DNA of 64,000 nucleotides from contig JAURER010000008.1 of assembly GCA_030827315.1 (NCBI GenBank), positions 1 to 64,000 of the forward strand, read 5' to 3'. The DNA is from Gemmatimonadota bacterium. GTDB lineage: Bacteria > Gemmatimonadota > Gemmatimonadetes > Longimicrobiales > Gaopeijiaceae. The translations under genes were made by a program, and so were the position numbers. Below the pieces are notes generated by a model that did not search any database, was not told the DNA's origin, and saw nothing but the letters and a program-made list of their open reading frames with translations. Positions within the stretch are counted from its first letter, which is position 1, and each line of letters starts with the position of its first letter. This document shows positions 35,598 to 44,181 of this stretch, piece by piece.

Positions 35598-36172
35598 CGG
35601 ACCCCACCCAGCCGAGCCTCAGCCGTCCCGACGACGACGTTCCTTTCGCCAGCGAAGGTGCGCTCCCGGACATCCTCGCCATCATCGAAAGCGCCAAGGC
35701 GCGAGGGGGTATGGAGAGCCTCGTACGGTTCATCCGCAAGGCGCTCCCGGAGGCGGAGGACGCCGAGGTTCGAGAGGCGGCCGAAGTCGCACTCGAAGTG
35801 ATCGAATCGGTGCCGGTCTTTCTCGCGAGAGCGAGGCAGGCGTCGCATGAGCGTGGGCTTTCCGCAGTCGTGCTCCCGCTCTTGGAGCGTGCGGAACAGT
35901 ACTACCTCCAGCCGGTGGACCTGCTTCCCGAGATGACGCTGGGGCTGCCGGGACTCCTGGACGACTCGTACCTCATCATCCGAATCATCGAGAACCTGGA
36001 GAAGGGACCGCAGCCGTTCCTCGACTGGGACCTGGAGTATCCGGCCCGCTTTCTCCAGCGCCTCATGGGCCCCGCCATTGCACAGCGGCTCGACCGCATC
36101 GCCGAGCGGGCCATGGACGAGGTGTCGTCGCAGCTGACTGAGCTCTGGCAGAGGCTTGCCCACCCCGCGTGA
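35594..36172 (+). CDS. DUF1232 (YkvA-like) protein
   Basis: A 192-aa protein starting at a GTG that overlaps the amidohydrolase stop (GTGA); the tracked start at 35189 is inside the amidohydrolase. The core YYLQPVDLLPEMTLGLPGLLDDSYLIIRIIENL (about 105-137) matches the DUF1232 signature PxDLIPDxxPxxGxxDD. It is normally a short membrane-associated hairpin. The N-terminal 90 residues are acidic and helical (EAEDAEVREAAEVALEVIESV). Family function is unknown. The tight overlap suggests cotranslation with the amidohydrolase, and it is followed closely by the His-rich protein. Confidence 0.7.
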   Translation: MTDPTQPSLSRPDDDVPFASEGALPDILAIIESAKARGGMESLVRFIRKALPEAEDAEVREAAEVALEVIESVPVFLARARQASHERGLSAVVLPLLERAEQYYLQPVDLLPEMTLGLPGLLDDSYLIIRIIENLEKGPQPFLDWDLEYPARFLQRLMGPAIAQRLDRIAERAMDEVSSQLTELWQRLAHPA

Positions 36173-36219
36173 CCGGGTGCGGCCCTTGGGGTCGCGAGCC
36201 ATCGGTTGCATCTTTGCCC

Positions 36220-36666
36220 ATGCGCTCACGCCGCCTCCGCCGTCGCAGCGGACTCGTCCTTTCGGGTCTGTTCCTCTTCCAGGGCCTCGGAATGCCCCTG
36301 GGCATGTGTGCGCAGGGCCACGAGGATCACGCGTCGGCCGAGACGGCGCACGACGGCGGCGCATCGGCCCCCGCGCACGACCCGGGGGCGGGCGTCACGG
36401 GCGTGCACGACGGGCACATGACGGCTGGCTCGAGTGCGGCTCGGGGTGAGGCGGCGGAGGTCTTCGGCCACGACGCCTCGAATGCGCACGTCCCGACTCC
36501 GGCCGAGTGCGTGGCGATGTCCGGGTGCGGGGCGCCCGCGCTCTGTGAGGCGGCCGGAGCCGACCTCCCTGTGACCCACTTCCACGCCCGCCGCACGGAT
36601 CGCGTCGATTCGGGCGGGCCGCTCGCCGTCGACCTCGGCATCACGACACCACCTCCGAAGATCTGA
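36220..36666 (+). CDS. His-rich exported protein ahead of cusCBA
   Basis: A 148-aa exported protein. The ATG at 36220 begins an Arg-rich leader and hydrophobic segment (MRSRRLRRRSGLVLSGLFLFQ). A GTG at 36169, overlapping the previous stop as GTGA, is an alternative. The mature part is rich in His (GHEDHASAETAHDGG, HDGHM, THFHARR) with four cysteines (MC, EC, GC, LC). That suits binding of soft metal ions in the periplasm or on the outer surface. I do not recognise a named family. Its position right before the CusC-B-A pump and the shared metal-type operator supports a role in metal handling. That role is inference. Confidence 0.6.
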   Translation: MRSRRLRRRSGLVLSGLFLFQGLGMPLGMCAQGHEDHASAETAHDGGASAPAHDPGAGVTGVHDGHMTAGSSAARGEAAEVFGHDASNAHVPTPAECVAMSGCGAPALCEAAGADLPVTHFHARRTDRVDSGGPLAVDLGITTPPPKI

Positions 36667-36673
36667 TCACCCT

Positions 36674-36694
36674 CCGCCGCGTGCATCGCGGCGG
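36674..36694 (+). terminator. Hairpin after the His-rich gene
   Basis: An 8-bp perfect stem CCGCCGCG / CGCGGCGG with a 5-base loop lies 7 bases after the stop at 36666. It has no U-tract. It may end or attenuate transcription from the amidohydrolase-side unit before the pump operon. Confidence 0.4.
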
Positions 36695-36700
36695 GTCCGG

Positions 36701-36716
36701 CCGCCCACATGGGCGG
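36701..36716 (+). promoter_or_regulatory. Operator-like inverted repeat upstream of cusCBA
   Basis: CCGCCC-ACAT-GGGCGG, arms of 6 bp and a 4-base spacer, 45 bases before the TolC-like gene start at 36761. Its right half plus flank (CATGGGCGG-N-CAG) matches the element at 30415-30431 before the copper-chaperone/ATPase operon, 12 of 13 positions. A shared metal-responsive regulator is a reasonable inference. Confidence 0.5.
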
Positions 36717-36760
36717 ACAGTCTCGGACGTCCCGGTCACAGATCAAGACAGGAGGTCTCG

Positions 36761-38029
36761 GTGTTCACACACCGTATCTGCTTCGCCCTTATGGCGGGAG
36801 CCTGCATCATGCTGGCGGAGCCGCGCAGGGTCGAGGCTCAGACATCGAGCGACACGCTTCGTCTCGGCGACGCGATCGCGCTGGCACTGCGGGAGAGCCC
36901 GGAGGTGAGGGCGTCCCGTCTCCTCGCCGAGGTCCAGCGGGAAGGCGTGGCGCCGGCCGGTGCTCTTCCGGAGCCCATGCTCGACCTTGGGCTCATGAAC
37001 CGCCCGTTCGACTTCTCGACGGGCAATGCGATGGCGATGAACCAGATCCAGCTGTCGCAGACGCTGCCGTGGTCGGGGAAGAGAGCCGCGTCCGCGGCGC
37101 GCGAGGAGAAGCTGCTGGCGGCGGCCGAGCTCGACGCGACCGAAGTCAGCGCCGCCGTCGTGGAACGCCTGCGCACGCTCTACTTCCGCATGGCCTGGAT
37201 TGACCGGGCCATCGACGTCATGGCGGAGACGAAAGCGCTGCTGGCGGATCTCCAGGCCACCGCGGCCACGCTCTACTCGGTGGGCGCGGGTGCGCAGCAG
37301 GACATCCTGCAGGCGCAGGTTGCCCAGGCTCGGATGGCGGTCGACATCCGGGTCATGGAGGAGGAGCGCACCGCCGCGCAGGCCCGCTTCAATGCTCTCG
37401 TCGGCCGCCGACCGAACGCTCCCGTGCCGGCCCTCGATCTGCCCGGGCCCGACCCCGAGGTACCCAGCCTGGAGGTACTCATGGGCCTGGCGGAGGCGCG
37501 TCCCGCTCTTCGCGCTGCTCGGGCTCGCATCGATGCGGCAGGAGATGCACGTGACCTCGCGGGGAAGGCGCACCTGCCCGATGTGAGCCTCACCCTCGGA
37601 TACAGTCAGCGGCCCCACTTCGAGGATCTGCTGTCGGTCATGGTCGGGGTCCCGCTCCCCCTGTGGAGAGCATCGGTCCAGGACCCGCTTCGTCGTCAGG
37701 CCGAGGCGGTGGAGGCCGCGGCCCAGGCCCGTGAGCTGGAACTTTACAACGAAACGTACGCGCAGCTTGCCGAGCACAGGTCTGCCGCGCTCCGAGCCGC
37801 GGACGTCTCCGAGCTGCTCCGTACCGACGTCCTGCCCCAGGCACGGGCGGCGGTCGAGTCGGGCCTGTCCGCTTATCGCGTGGGCGCGTTGGACTTCATG
37901 GCGGTTCTGGAGAGCCGCATGACCGTGAACCAGTACGAAATCGAACGACTGCGTCTCGCCGCCGAGTACCAGAGTGCTCGTGCCGGCATCGACGCGTTGA
38001 CGGGGGTGATCCCCGGAGGTGACCGATGA
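36761..38029 (+). CDS. cusC: TolC-family outer-membrane channel (CusC-like)
   Basis: Outer-membrane efflux factor, 422 aa, starting at a GTG with an AGGAGG site 6 bases upstream. A signal peptide covers about residues 1-27 (ending RRVEAQ). Two OEP repeats follow. The first has LRLGDAIALALRESPEVRASR, TLPWSGKRAASAAREE and long helices to VEEERTAAQARFNALVGR. The second has MGLAEARPALRAARARID and GVPLPLWRASVQDPLRRQAE. The phrase FTQTLPWSGK-like PWSGKR is typical of heavy-metal RND outer channels. It forms the exit duct of the CusCBA pump. It overlaps the adaptor gene by 4 bases (ATGA). Confidence 0.88.
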   Translation: MFTHRICFALMAGACIMLAEPRRVEAQTSSDTLRLGDAIALALRESPEVRASRLLAEVQREGVAPAGALPEPMLDLGLMNRPFDFSTGNAMAMNQIQLSQTLPWSGKRAASAAREEKLLAAAELDATEVSAAVVERLRTLYFRMAWIDRAIDVMAETKALLADLQATAATLYSVGAGAQQDILQAQVAQARMAVDIRVMEEERTAAQARFNALVGRRPNAPVPALDLPGPDPEVPSLEVLMGLAEARPALRAARARIDAAGDARDLAGKAHLPDVSLTLGYSQRPHFEDLLSVMVGVPLPLWRASVQDPLRRQAEAVEAAAQARELELYNETYAQLAEHRSAALRAADVSELLRTDVLPQARAAVESGLSAYRVGALDFMAVLESRMTVNQYEIERLRLAAEYQSARAGIDALTGVIPGGDR

Positions 38030-39261
38030 TACGCTGTTCCCGTATGGCTGGCCTCGCCGTGCTCCTGGCTGCGCTCGTCTCGACCGCGTGCGGCTCAGGC
38101 GAAGAACCGTCGATGGGCGCGGGCGCAGGGCCCGGGGACATGGGCGAGATGGATCACTCCCAGCACATGATGGGTGCTCCGACCGATCGTCAGATGGTGC
38201 ACCTCACGCCGGCTCAGGAACGCGCCCTCGGCGTTCGGTACGTGACCGTGGGTACCCAGCCGCTGGAGCGGACCATCCGAACCGTGGGACGTATCGTCGC
38301 CAGCGAGTCGAGAATCGCCGAGGTTACGCCGAAGGTCGACGGCTTCGTCGAGACGCTCGCCATCTCGACGACCGGCGCCACCGTGCGACGAGGCGAGCCT
38401 CTGATGACCCTCTACAGCCCTGCGCTCGTGGCCGCGCAGGAAGAACTGATCATCGCGCTGCGCCTCGTCGAGCGGGTCGGTTCGGATTCGAGCACGGCGG
38501 GAGCGGACGCGCGGGCGATGCTGGACGCGGCCCGACGGAGGCTCGGGTACTGGGACATCAGCGAGGAGCAGATCTCCCGGCTCGAGTCCACGGGCGAGGT
38601 CCAGAAGACCCTCACGCTGGTGTCCCCGGTCGACGGCGTGGTCCTCGACAAGCGCGTGAACGAGGGACAACGGGTGATGCCCGGGGACATGCTCTACCGC
38701 ATCGCGGATCTGCGGGAGGTCTGGGTAGAGGGTGAGGTGTTCGAGCGAGACGTCTCACTCATTCGCGTCGGGGCGGAGGCGCATGTCGAGGTCTCCGCCT
38801 TCCCGGGCGAGCACCTCATGGGCCGCGTCGGCTTCGTCTACCCGGTCATGGACGTCCAGAGTCGCACGAACCGCGTGCGAATCGCGCTCCCGAATCCGGG
38901 TGCACGACTCAAGCCGGGCATGTTCGCCACCATTTTCTTCGACGTCGTGCTGGCCGCCGACCAGCTCGCGGTGCCACTCGAGGCCGTGATCGTGACGGGT
39001 GAGCGCAATCTCGTCTTCGTGCACGACGCGGAGGGGATGCTGACCCCCCGGGAGGTCGTCCTCGGTGTGCAGGCCGGGGAGTACGTTCAGATTCTTTCGG
39101 GTCTCGCTGCCGGCGAGGAGATCGTGGCCGCGGCGAACTTCCTCGTCGACGCCGAGTCCCGCCTCGGCACCACGGGCGGGATGATGCCCGGGATGCAGCA
39201 CGGAGCGGTGGAGCCGGCGACGGTCCCCGATCCGTCCACGGGGGGGCACGTCCATGATTGA
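38026..39261 (+). CDS. cusB: CusB-like periplasmic adaptor of metal RND pump
   Basis: Membrane-fusion lipoprotein, 411 aa, starting in the ATGA overlap with the TolC-like gene. The signal ends LVSTACGSG, a lipobox (Cys22). Just after it comes a Met/His-rich patch (GDMGEMDHSQHMMG), as in CusB proteins that bind Cu(I)/Ag(I) near the N-terminus. Lipoyl/hairpin/beta-barrel modules follow: VTPKVDGFVETLAI, VRRGEPLMTLYSPALVAAQEE, SPVDGVVLDKRVNEGQRVMPGDMLYRI and VYPVMDVQSRTNRVRI. The C-terminus is again His-rich (GMQHG.., GGHVHD). It bridges CusA and the TolC-like channel and may pass metal to CusA. Confidence 0.9.
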   Translation: MIRCSRMAGLAVLLAALVSTACGSGEEPSMGAGAGPGDMGEMDHSQHMMGAPTDRQMVHLTPAQERALGVRYVTVGTQPLERTIRTVGRIVASESRIAEVTPKVDGFVETLAISTTGATVRRGEPLMTLYSPALVAAQEELIIALRLVERVGSDSSTAGADARAMLDAARRRLGYWDISEEQISRLESTGEVQKTLTLVSPVDGVVLDKRVNEGQRVMPGDMLYRIADLREVWVEGEVFERDVSLIRVGAEAHVEVSAFPGEHLMGRVGFVYPVMDVQSRTNRVRIALPNPGARLKPGMFATIFFDVVLAADQLAVPLEAVIVTGERNLVFVHDAEGMLTPREVVLGVQAGEYVQILSGLAAGEEIVAAANFLVDAESRLGTTGGMMPGMQHGAVEPATVPDPSTGGHVHD

Positions 39262-42200
39262 CGCGGTGATCCTGTGGTCGCTGCGGAACCGCGGGCTCGT
39301 CCTCCTCTCGTCCGCCGCCCTGGTGCTGGCCGGCGCATGGGCCATGAGCACCACGCCGATCGACGCGATTCCAGACCTCTCGGATGTCCAGGTGATCGTC
39401 CAGGCGGACTTCCGCGAGCAGGCGCCCCAGATCGTCGAAGACCAGGTCACGTACCCCATCACCTCCGAGATGCTCAAGGTGCCGGGAGCGCGCGTGGTCC
39501 GTGGATATTCGTTCTTCGGCCTCTCCCTCACGTACGTCATCTTCGAGGACGGGACCGACATCTACTGGGCGCGCTCACGCGTTCTGGAGTATCTCAACGG
39601 AATCCGGGCGCAGCTTCCCGCCGAAGTGGATCCCCGGCTGGGGCCCGACGCGACCGGAGTCGGGTGGGTGTTTCAGTACGTGCTGGAGTCCGACACGCAT
39701 GACCTGCAGGAGCTTCGCTCACTCCAGGACTGGTACGTCCGCTACCAGCTCACCTCCGTGCCCGGAGTATCGGAGGTCGCGAGTCTGGGCGGCTTCGAAA
39801 AACAGTACCAGGTCGAGGTCGATCCGGAGCGCCTCCGGGCGTTCGACATTCCGGTTACACTGGTGACGCAGGCGCTCGGCTCGCACAACATCGACGTCGG
39901 CGCGCGCGTGCTCGAGATGGGAGGGCGCGAATACATGATCCGCGGCCTCGGCTACCTCGGAGGCATCGACGACATCCGCAACGTCGCGGTGGGCGCGACC
40001 GCCAGCGGGACTCCGGTGCGCGTCGCGGACGTGGCGACGGTACAGGTTGGCCCTGCGCCGCGGCGCGGCGCGTCGGACCTGAACGGCCGTGGTGAGGCGG
40101 TCGGAGGCATCGTCGTCATGCGCTATGGCGCCGATGCGTGGGGAACCATCGAGGCGATCAAGGAGCGACTCAACGAAATCGAGGTTGGCCTCCCGGCCGG
40201 AGTCACGATCCGCACGACCTACGACCGAAGTGACCTCATTGCCCGAGCCATCGATACGCTGCGCGAAAAGCTCGTCGAGGAATCTCTGATCGTGGCGCTC
40301 GTCGTGGCGGTCTTCCTCGTGCACCTGCGCTCGGCGCTGGTGGCTGTCATCACCCTGCCACTGGGCATCCTCATTTCGTTCCTAGTCATGCGCTGGATCG
40401 GCGTGAGTGCGAACATCATGAGTCTGGGTGGAATCGCGATCGCCATCGGCGCGATGGTCGACGGCGCGATCGTGATGATCGAGAACATGCACAAGCACCT
40501 GGAGCGCTCCGACCAGGGCCGGGATCGCTGGGAGGTCGTCGCCGAGAGCTGCCGGCAGGTGGGTCCCCCCATCTTCTTCTCGCTACTGATCATCACGGTC
40601 AGCTTCCTGCCCGTCTTCGTGCTCGAGCAGCAGGAGGGGCGCCTTTTCAAGCCACTGGCGTTCACGAAGACTTTTGCGATGGGCGGCGCCGCGCTCCTCT
40701 CCGTGACACTCGTGCCGGTGCTCATGGGCTATTTCGTGCGCGGGCGCATCCGTCCGGAGAGCGAAAATCCGTTCAATGTCGCCCTCCGTTGGCTGTACCG
40801 GCCGATCATCTCGATGGCCGTGCGCCGGCCCTGGGCGGTCGTCGTAGCCTCGGTGGTCATCGTCGCGGCGACGGTGGTTCCGTGGAGGCAGCTGGGCAGC
40901 GAGTTCATGCCTCCGCTACAGGAGGGGTCGATCCTCTACATGCCCACGACGGTGCCGGGGATCTCGATCGCACAGGCGCGCGAGATCCTGCGATACCAGG
41001 ACAGCGTCCTCGTGTCGTTTCCGGAGGTGGAGACCGTGCTGGGCAAGGCAGGACGAGCCCGCACGGCGACCGACCCGGCACCGCTGGACATGTTCGAGAC
41101 CACGGTCACGCTCAAGCCCCGCGAGCAGTGGCGCGAAGGGATGACGTGGGATCGACTGATCGCCGAAATGGACGTCGCGGTCGCGCTGCCCGGCGTCACG
41201 AACGCCTGGACGATGCCCATCAAGGGTCGCATCGACATGCTGGCCACCGGCGTGCGCACGCCGGTGGGGGTGAAGGTCTTCGGTCCGAGCCTCGACACGC
41301 TCCAGGCGCTCGGCGAGCAGGTCGAGCGGGCCCTGCAGGAGTTGCCCGGAACGCGCAGCGCCTTCGCCGAGCGCGGCGTGTCGGGGTACTACATCGACAT
41401 CGAGGTCGATCGCCAGGAGACTGCCCGGTACGGCATGAACGCGGGCGACGTGCACGAGGCAGTCATGTCCACCGTCGGTGGCACGAACGCGGCGGTTACC
41501 GTCGAGGGCAGGGAGCGGTACGCGGTGAACGTGCGCTACCCGCGCGAGCTTCGAGACGACGTGCAGAAGATCCGGGAGGTGCTGGTGCCGGCCCCCGGCG
41601 GCGCACAGATCCCGCTCGGACAGCTGGCGACCGTCACCGTTGTCCAGGGACCGATGTCGGTGAAGACCGAAAACGCCTTCCCCGTGACGACCGTGTTCGT
41701 GGACATCGACACCCCGGACGTGGGCGGATACGTGCGCGCGGCGCAGGAGCACGTCGCGGCTTCGGTGATGCTGCCGACCGGATACTCGATCGTCTGGAGC
41801 GGTCAGTTCGAGTTCATGGAGCGTGTCCGGGAACGACTCGGCACCATCGTTCCGCTCACCCTGCTCATCGTGTTCACGCTCCTGTACGTGAACTTCGGCA
41901 ACGTCACCGAGGCGGCACTGGTCATGCTCGCCCTCCCGTTCAGCCTTGTGGGTGGCGTCTGGTTTCTCTGGCTGCTTGGCTACAACACCAGCGTCGCCGT
42001 ATGGGTGGGCTTCATCGCGCTGGCGGGGGTCGCCGCCGAAACGGGCGTGGTCATGCTCATCTACCTGGACGAGGCCTGGAAGCGGTATGGTGCGGAAGGT
42101 CGCCTGCGGGAGGGGGCTGACGTGGCCGCGGCCGTCGTTGAAGGCGCCCTGGAGCGCCTGCGTCCGAAGGCCATGACCGTCATCACCGTGATCGCGGGTC

Positions 42201-42370
42201 TCCTGCCCATCCTCTGGAGCGACGGGACCGGAGCCGACGTCATGAAGCGCATCGCTGCGCCCATGGTCGGCGGCATGGTCAGTTCGACCTTCCTCACGCT
42301 CGTGGTAATTCCCGCGCTGTACCTCATCTGGCGTCGGCGCGGGCTGAGCCGTACCCAGCAGACGTCGTGA
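39254..42370 (+). CDS. cusA: CusA-type Cu(I)/Ag(I) RND efflux pump
   Basis: Heavy-metal efflux RND transporter, 1038 aa, the normal size. It overlaps the adaptor gene by 8 bases. The opening DAVILWSLRNRGLVLLSSAALVLAG, then TTPIDAIPDLSDVQVIV, is the HME-RND signature. The TM4 proton-relay stretch GAMVDGAIVMIENMHKHLE matches CusA (GAMVDAAIVMIEN) rather than CzcA/CnrA. Three periplasmic methionines line up with the CusA copper-binding triad: ILYMPTTVPG, LDMFETTV and GRIDMLATG. The substrate is therefore probably Cu(I)/Ag(I), not Zn/Co/Cd. It exports metal from periplasm or cytosol through CusB and the TolC-like channel using proton motive force. Confidence 0.94.
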   Translation: MIDAVILWSLRNRGLVLLSSAALVLAGAWAMSTTPIDAIPDLSDVQVIVQADFREQAPQIVEDQVTYPITSEMLKVPGARVVRGYSFFGLSLTYVIFEDGTDIYWARSRVLEYLNGIRAQLPAEVDPRLGPDATGVGWVFQYVLESDTHDLQELRSLQDWYVRYQLTSVPGVSEVASLGGFEKQYQVEVDPERLRAFDIPVTLVTQALGSHNIDVGARVLEMGGREYMIRGLGYLGGIDDIRNVAVGATASGTPVRVADVATVQVGPAPRRGASDLNGRGEAVGGIVVMRYGADAWGTIEAIKERLNEIEVGLPAGVTIRTTYDRSDLIARAIDTLREKLVEESLIVALVVAVFLVHLRSALVAVITLPLGILISFLVMRWIGVSANIMSLGGIAIAIGAMVDGAIVMIENMHKHLERSDQGRDRWEVVAESCRQVGPPIFFSLLIITVSFLPVFVLEQQEGRLFKPLAFTKTFAMGGAALLSVTLVPVLMGYFVRGRIRPESENPFNVALRWLYRPIISMAVRRPWAVVVASVVIVAATVVPWRQLGSEFMPPLQEGSILYMPTTVPGISIAQAREILRYQDSVLVSFPEVETVLGKAGRARTATDPAPLDMFETTVTLKPREQWREGMTWDRLIAEMDVAVALPGVTNAWTMPIKGRIDMLATGVRTPVGVKVFGPSLDTLQALGEQVERALQELPGTRSAFAERGVSGYYIDIEVDRQETARYGMNAGDVHEAVMSTVGGTNAAVTVEGRERYAVNVRYPRELRDDVQKIREVLVPAPGGAQIPLGQLATVTVVQGPMSVKTENAFPVTTVFVDIDTPDVGGYVRAAQEHVAASVMLPTGYSIVWSGQFEFMERVRERLGTIVPLTLLIVFTLLYVNFGNVTEAALVMLALPFSLVGGVWFLWLLGYNTSVAVWVGFIALAGVAAETGVVMLIYLDEAWKRYGAEGRLREGADVAAAVVEGALERLRPKAMTVITVIAGLLPILWSDGTGADVMKRIAAPMVGGMVSSTFLTLVVIPALYLIWRRRGLSRTQQTS

Positions 42371-42403
42371 ACGGTGCCCTTACACGATGATGGAGACAGA
42401 CTC

Positions 42404-42883
42404 ATGATCCGAATGAACCGAAGGGACTCTCTGAACGTCGCACCGCTGCTCCTGGCCCTCTCCCTGCTGGCGGGCGCAGCGGCGCCGCTGCACGCACAGT
42501 CCGTGGACAGCGAGGTCGTCGCGACCGTCGACGCATTCCATCGGGCGCTGGCCTCCGGTGACTCCACGGCAGCGCTCTCGCTGCTCGCCGAGGACGTCAC
42601 GATCCTCGAGAGCGGGGGGATCGAGGACAAGTCGCACTACCGCAGCGGGCACCTCGCGGGCGACATGCGGTTCGCCGCCGCCGTGCCACGCGAGCGTGGC
42701 CAGATCCAGGTCCGGGTGGTGGGCGACGTCGCCTGGGCCTGGTCGACCAACGTAGCGCGGGGCACGATGGGTGACCGCGAAGTCAACTCGCAGGGTGCCG
42801 AACTCGTCGTCCTGGGCAGGGCGGACGGTGGGTGGCTGATTCGCGCGATCCACTGGTCGTCACGGCAGCTTCGTCAGCCCTGA
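42404..42883 (+). CDS. Secreted NTF2-like (SnoaL/DUF4440) protein
   Basis: A protein of about 159 aa. The ATG at 42404 has GGAG 8 bases upstream and begins a Sec signal (MIRMNRRDSLNVAPLLLALSLLAGAAAPLHAQ). The mature part is an NTF2-like fold: VVATVDAFHRALASGDSTAALSLLAEDVTILESGG, then GQIQVRVVGDVAWAWSTN and LVVLGRADGGWLIRAIHWSS. Such proteins in metal operons sometimes occur as periplasmic accessory proteins, but no metal motif is visible. It lies 33 bases after cusA, so it is probably the last gene of the cus operon. Function is unknown. Confidence 0.75.
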   Translation: MIRMNRRDSLNVAPLLLALSLLAGAAAPLHAQSVDSEVVATVDAFHRALASGDSTAALSLLAEDVTILESGGIEDKSHYRSGHLAGDMRFAAAVPRERGQIQVRVVGDVAWAWSTNVARGTMGDREVNSQGAELVVLGRADGGWLIRAIHWSSRQLRQP

Positions 42884-42911
42884 ACTTCGCCACCGGGTCC
42901 GGGAACGAGCG

Positions 42912-44147
42912 TCAGCCGTCCCGGGCCCGGAACAGGAAGACGAACGCCGCCCCGCTCAGCAGGGCGACGACGCCCGCCAGCGCGGCGTCGAACCCCAGCG
43001 CGTCGACCATCAGGCCGGCCGACAGCGCTCCGGCCGCGTATCCCAGGTCCCGCCACAGTCGGTAGACGCCCAGGGCGGTCGCCCTCCAGGCGGGCTCGCT
43101 CCGGTCCGACACGAAGGCGAGGAGGGTCGGGTAGACCATCCCGGTGCCGAGCCCCGTGACGCACGCGGCGACGAGTGCGGTGCCCCATGTGTCGCCCGCC
43201 AGGAAACCCACGACGCCCGCGGCCTGGAACGCCAGGCCGCCGATGATGAGTCCTCTGCGGCCGTAACGATCCGAGGCCGGGCCGAAGAACAGCTGGCTCA
43301 CCGCCCAAACGAGCGGGTAGAGCGCGACGACGGAGCCGATGCGGGCCAGGGGAATCCCCCGTGAGGCGAGCAGCACCGGTAGAAGCCCCCAGAGGGCTCC
43401 GTCCTTGAGGTTGGTCGCCAGTCCGGCCAGGCTCGCCGACGCGAGCGCCGGGTCGCTCCACGAGCCGCGGGCCAGCACGGGGAGGAAGGTCGACTCCACC
43501 GCGCCCGCCTCGTGCTTCGGTGCGGGGCCGCCGCGATCCGGCCGGGTCTCGCCGACGAACAGGGAGAGCAGGAATCCCAGCGCGGCCACGCCGATGCCGA
43601 TCTCGAACGGCTGCGGTCGCAGACCCCACGTTGCCGCGACGAAGCCGGTCACTGCTGCGGCGAGCGCCATGCCGGCGTACCCCGCGAACTCGTTCCACCC
43701 GATGACCAGCCCGTACGTGCGCGGGGTCGCCAGATCGACCTTCATGACGACCGTCATGGACCACGTCAGCGACTGGTTCACGCCCAGCAGCACGTTCGCC
43801 CACAGAACCCACGACCACTCCGGCGCATGGATGAGCAGGAACGGGACCGGCAGGCCGATGACCCAGCCGGCGATGAGGAGGGGGCGGCGGCCCCACCGCT
43901 CCGAGAGGGCGCCGGCGAATAGGTTGGTGACGGCCTTGGTGACGCCGAAGGTGGCGATGAAGGCCAGCGCGGCCGACGCCGACACGACGCCGAACTCCGC
44001 TTCGGCGAGGAGCGGTAGCACCGTGCGCTCGATGCCCACCATCGCACCGACGAAGGCGTTGACTACCGCCAGGTGGAGGATGCGTCCGGAATGCTCGAGC
44101 CCCCCGCCGAAGGATCGGCGGGGGGCTCGGTCCACCGAGCCGGTCAC
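42912..44147 (-). CDS. MFS transporter
   Basis: Major-facilitator transporter, about 411 aa from the GTG at 44147. The ORF's earlier start (44312) would run through the aminotransferase gene. About eleven to twelve hydrophobic segments are visible. The motif-A loop after TM2 is GALSERWGRRPLL, and its second-half copy is GPASDRYGRRGLI. RTYGLVIGWNEFAGYAG and YRLWRDLGYAAGAL are distinctive. Substrate unknown. The first 18 codons from this GTG overlap a 15-bp hairpin (44096-44129). Starting downstream of it would remove half of TM1, so the GTG is retained with limited confidence. It is convergent with the NTF2-like gene. Confidence 0.8.
   Translation of the reverse strand: MTGSVDRAPRRSFGGGLEHSGRILHLAVVNAFVGAMVGIERTVLPLLAEAEFGVVSASAALAFIATFGVTKAVTNLFAGALSERWGRRPLLIAGWVIGLPVPFLLIHAPEWSWVLWANVLLGVNQSLTWSMTVVMKVDLATPRTYGLVIGWNEFAGYAGMALAAAVTGFVAATWGLRPQPFEIGIGVAALGFLLSLFVGETRPDRGGPAPKHEAGAVESTFLPVLARGSWSDPALASASLAGLATNLKDGALWGLLPVLLASRGIPLARIGSVVALYPLVWAVSQLFFGPASDRYGRRGLIIGGLAFQAAGVVGFLAGDTWGTALVAACVTGLGTGMVYPTLLAFVSDRSEPAWRATALGVYRLWRDLGYAAGALSAGLMVDALGFDAALAGVVALLSGAAFVFLFRARDG
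44096..44129 (-). terminator. Strong hairpin between aminotransferase and MFS genes
   Basis: A perfect 15-bp stem (CGAGCCCCCCGCCGA / TCGGCGGGGGGCTCG) with a 4-base loop, 53 bases past the aminotransferase stop. It has no U-tract, and it lies inside the first codons of the MFS ORF. It may therefore be a terminator/attenuator for the upstream gene or a control element over MFS translation. Confidence 0.5.
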
Positions 44148-44181
44148 GGCGTGGTCCGGCTGGTCGGTACGGCGTAGCGTG

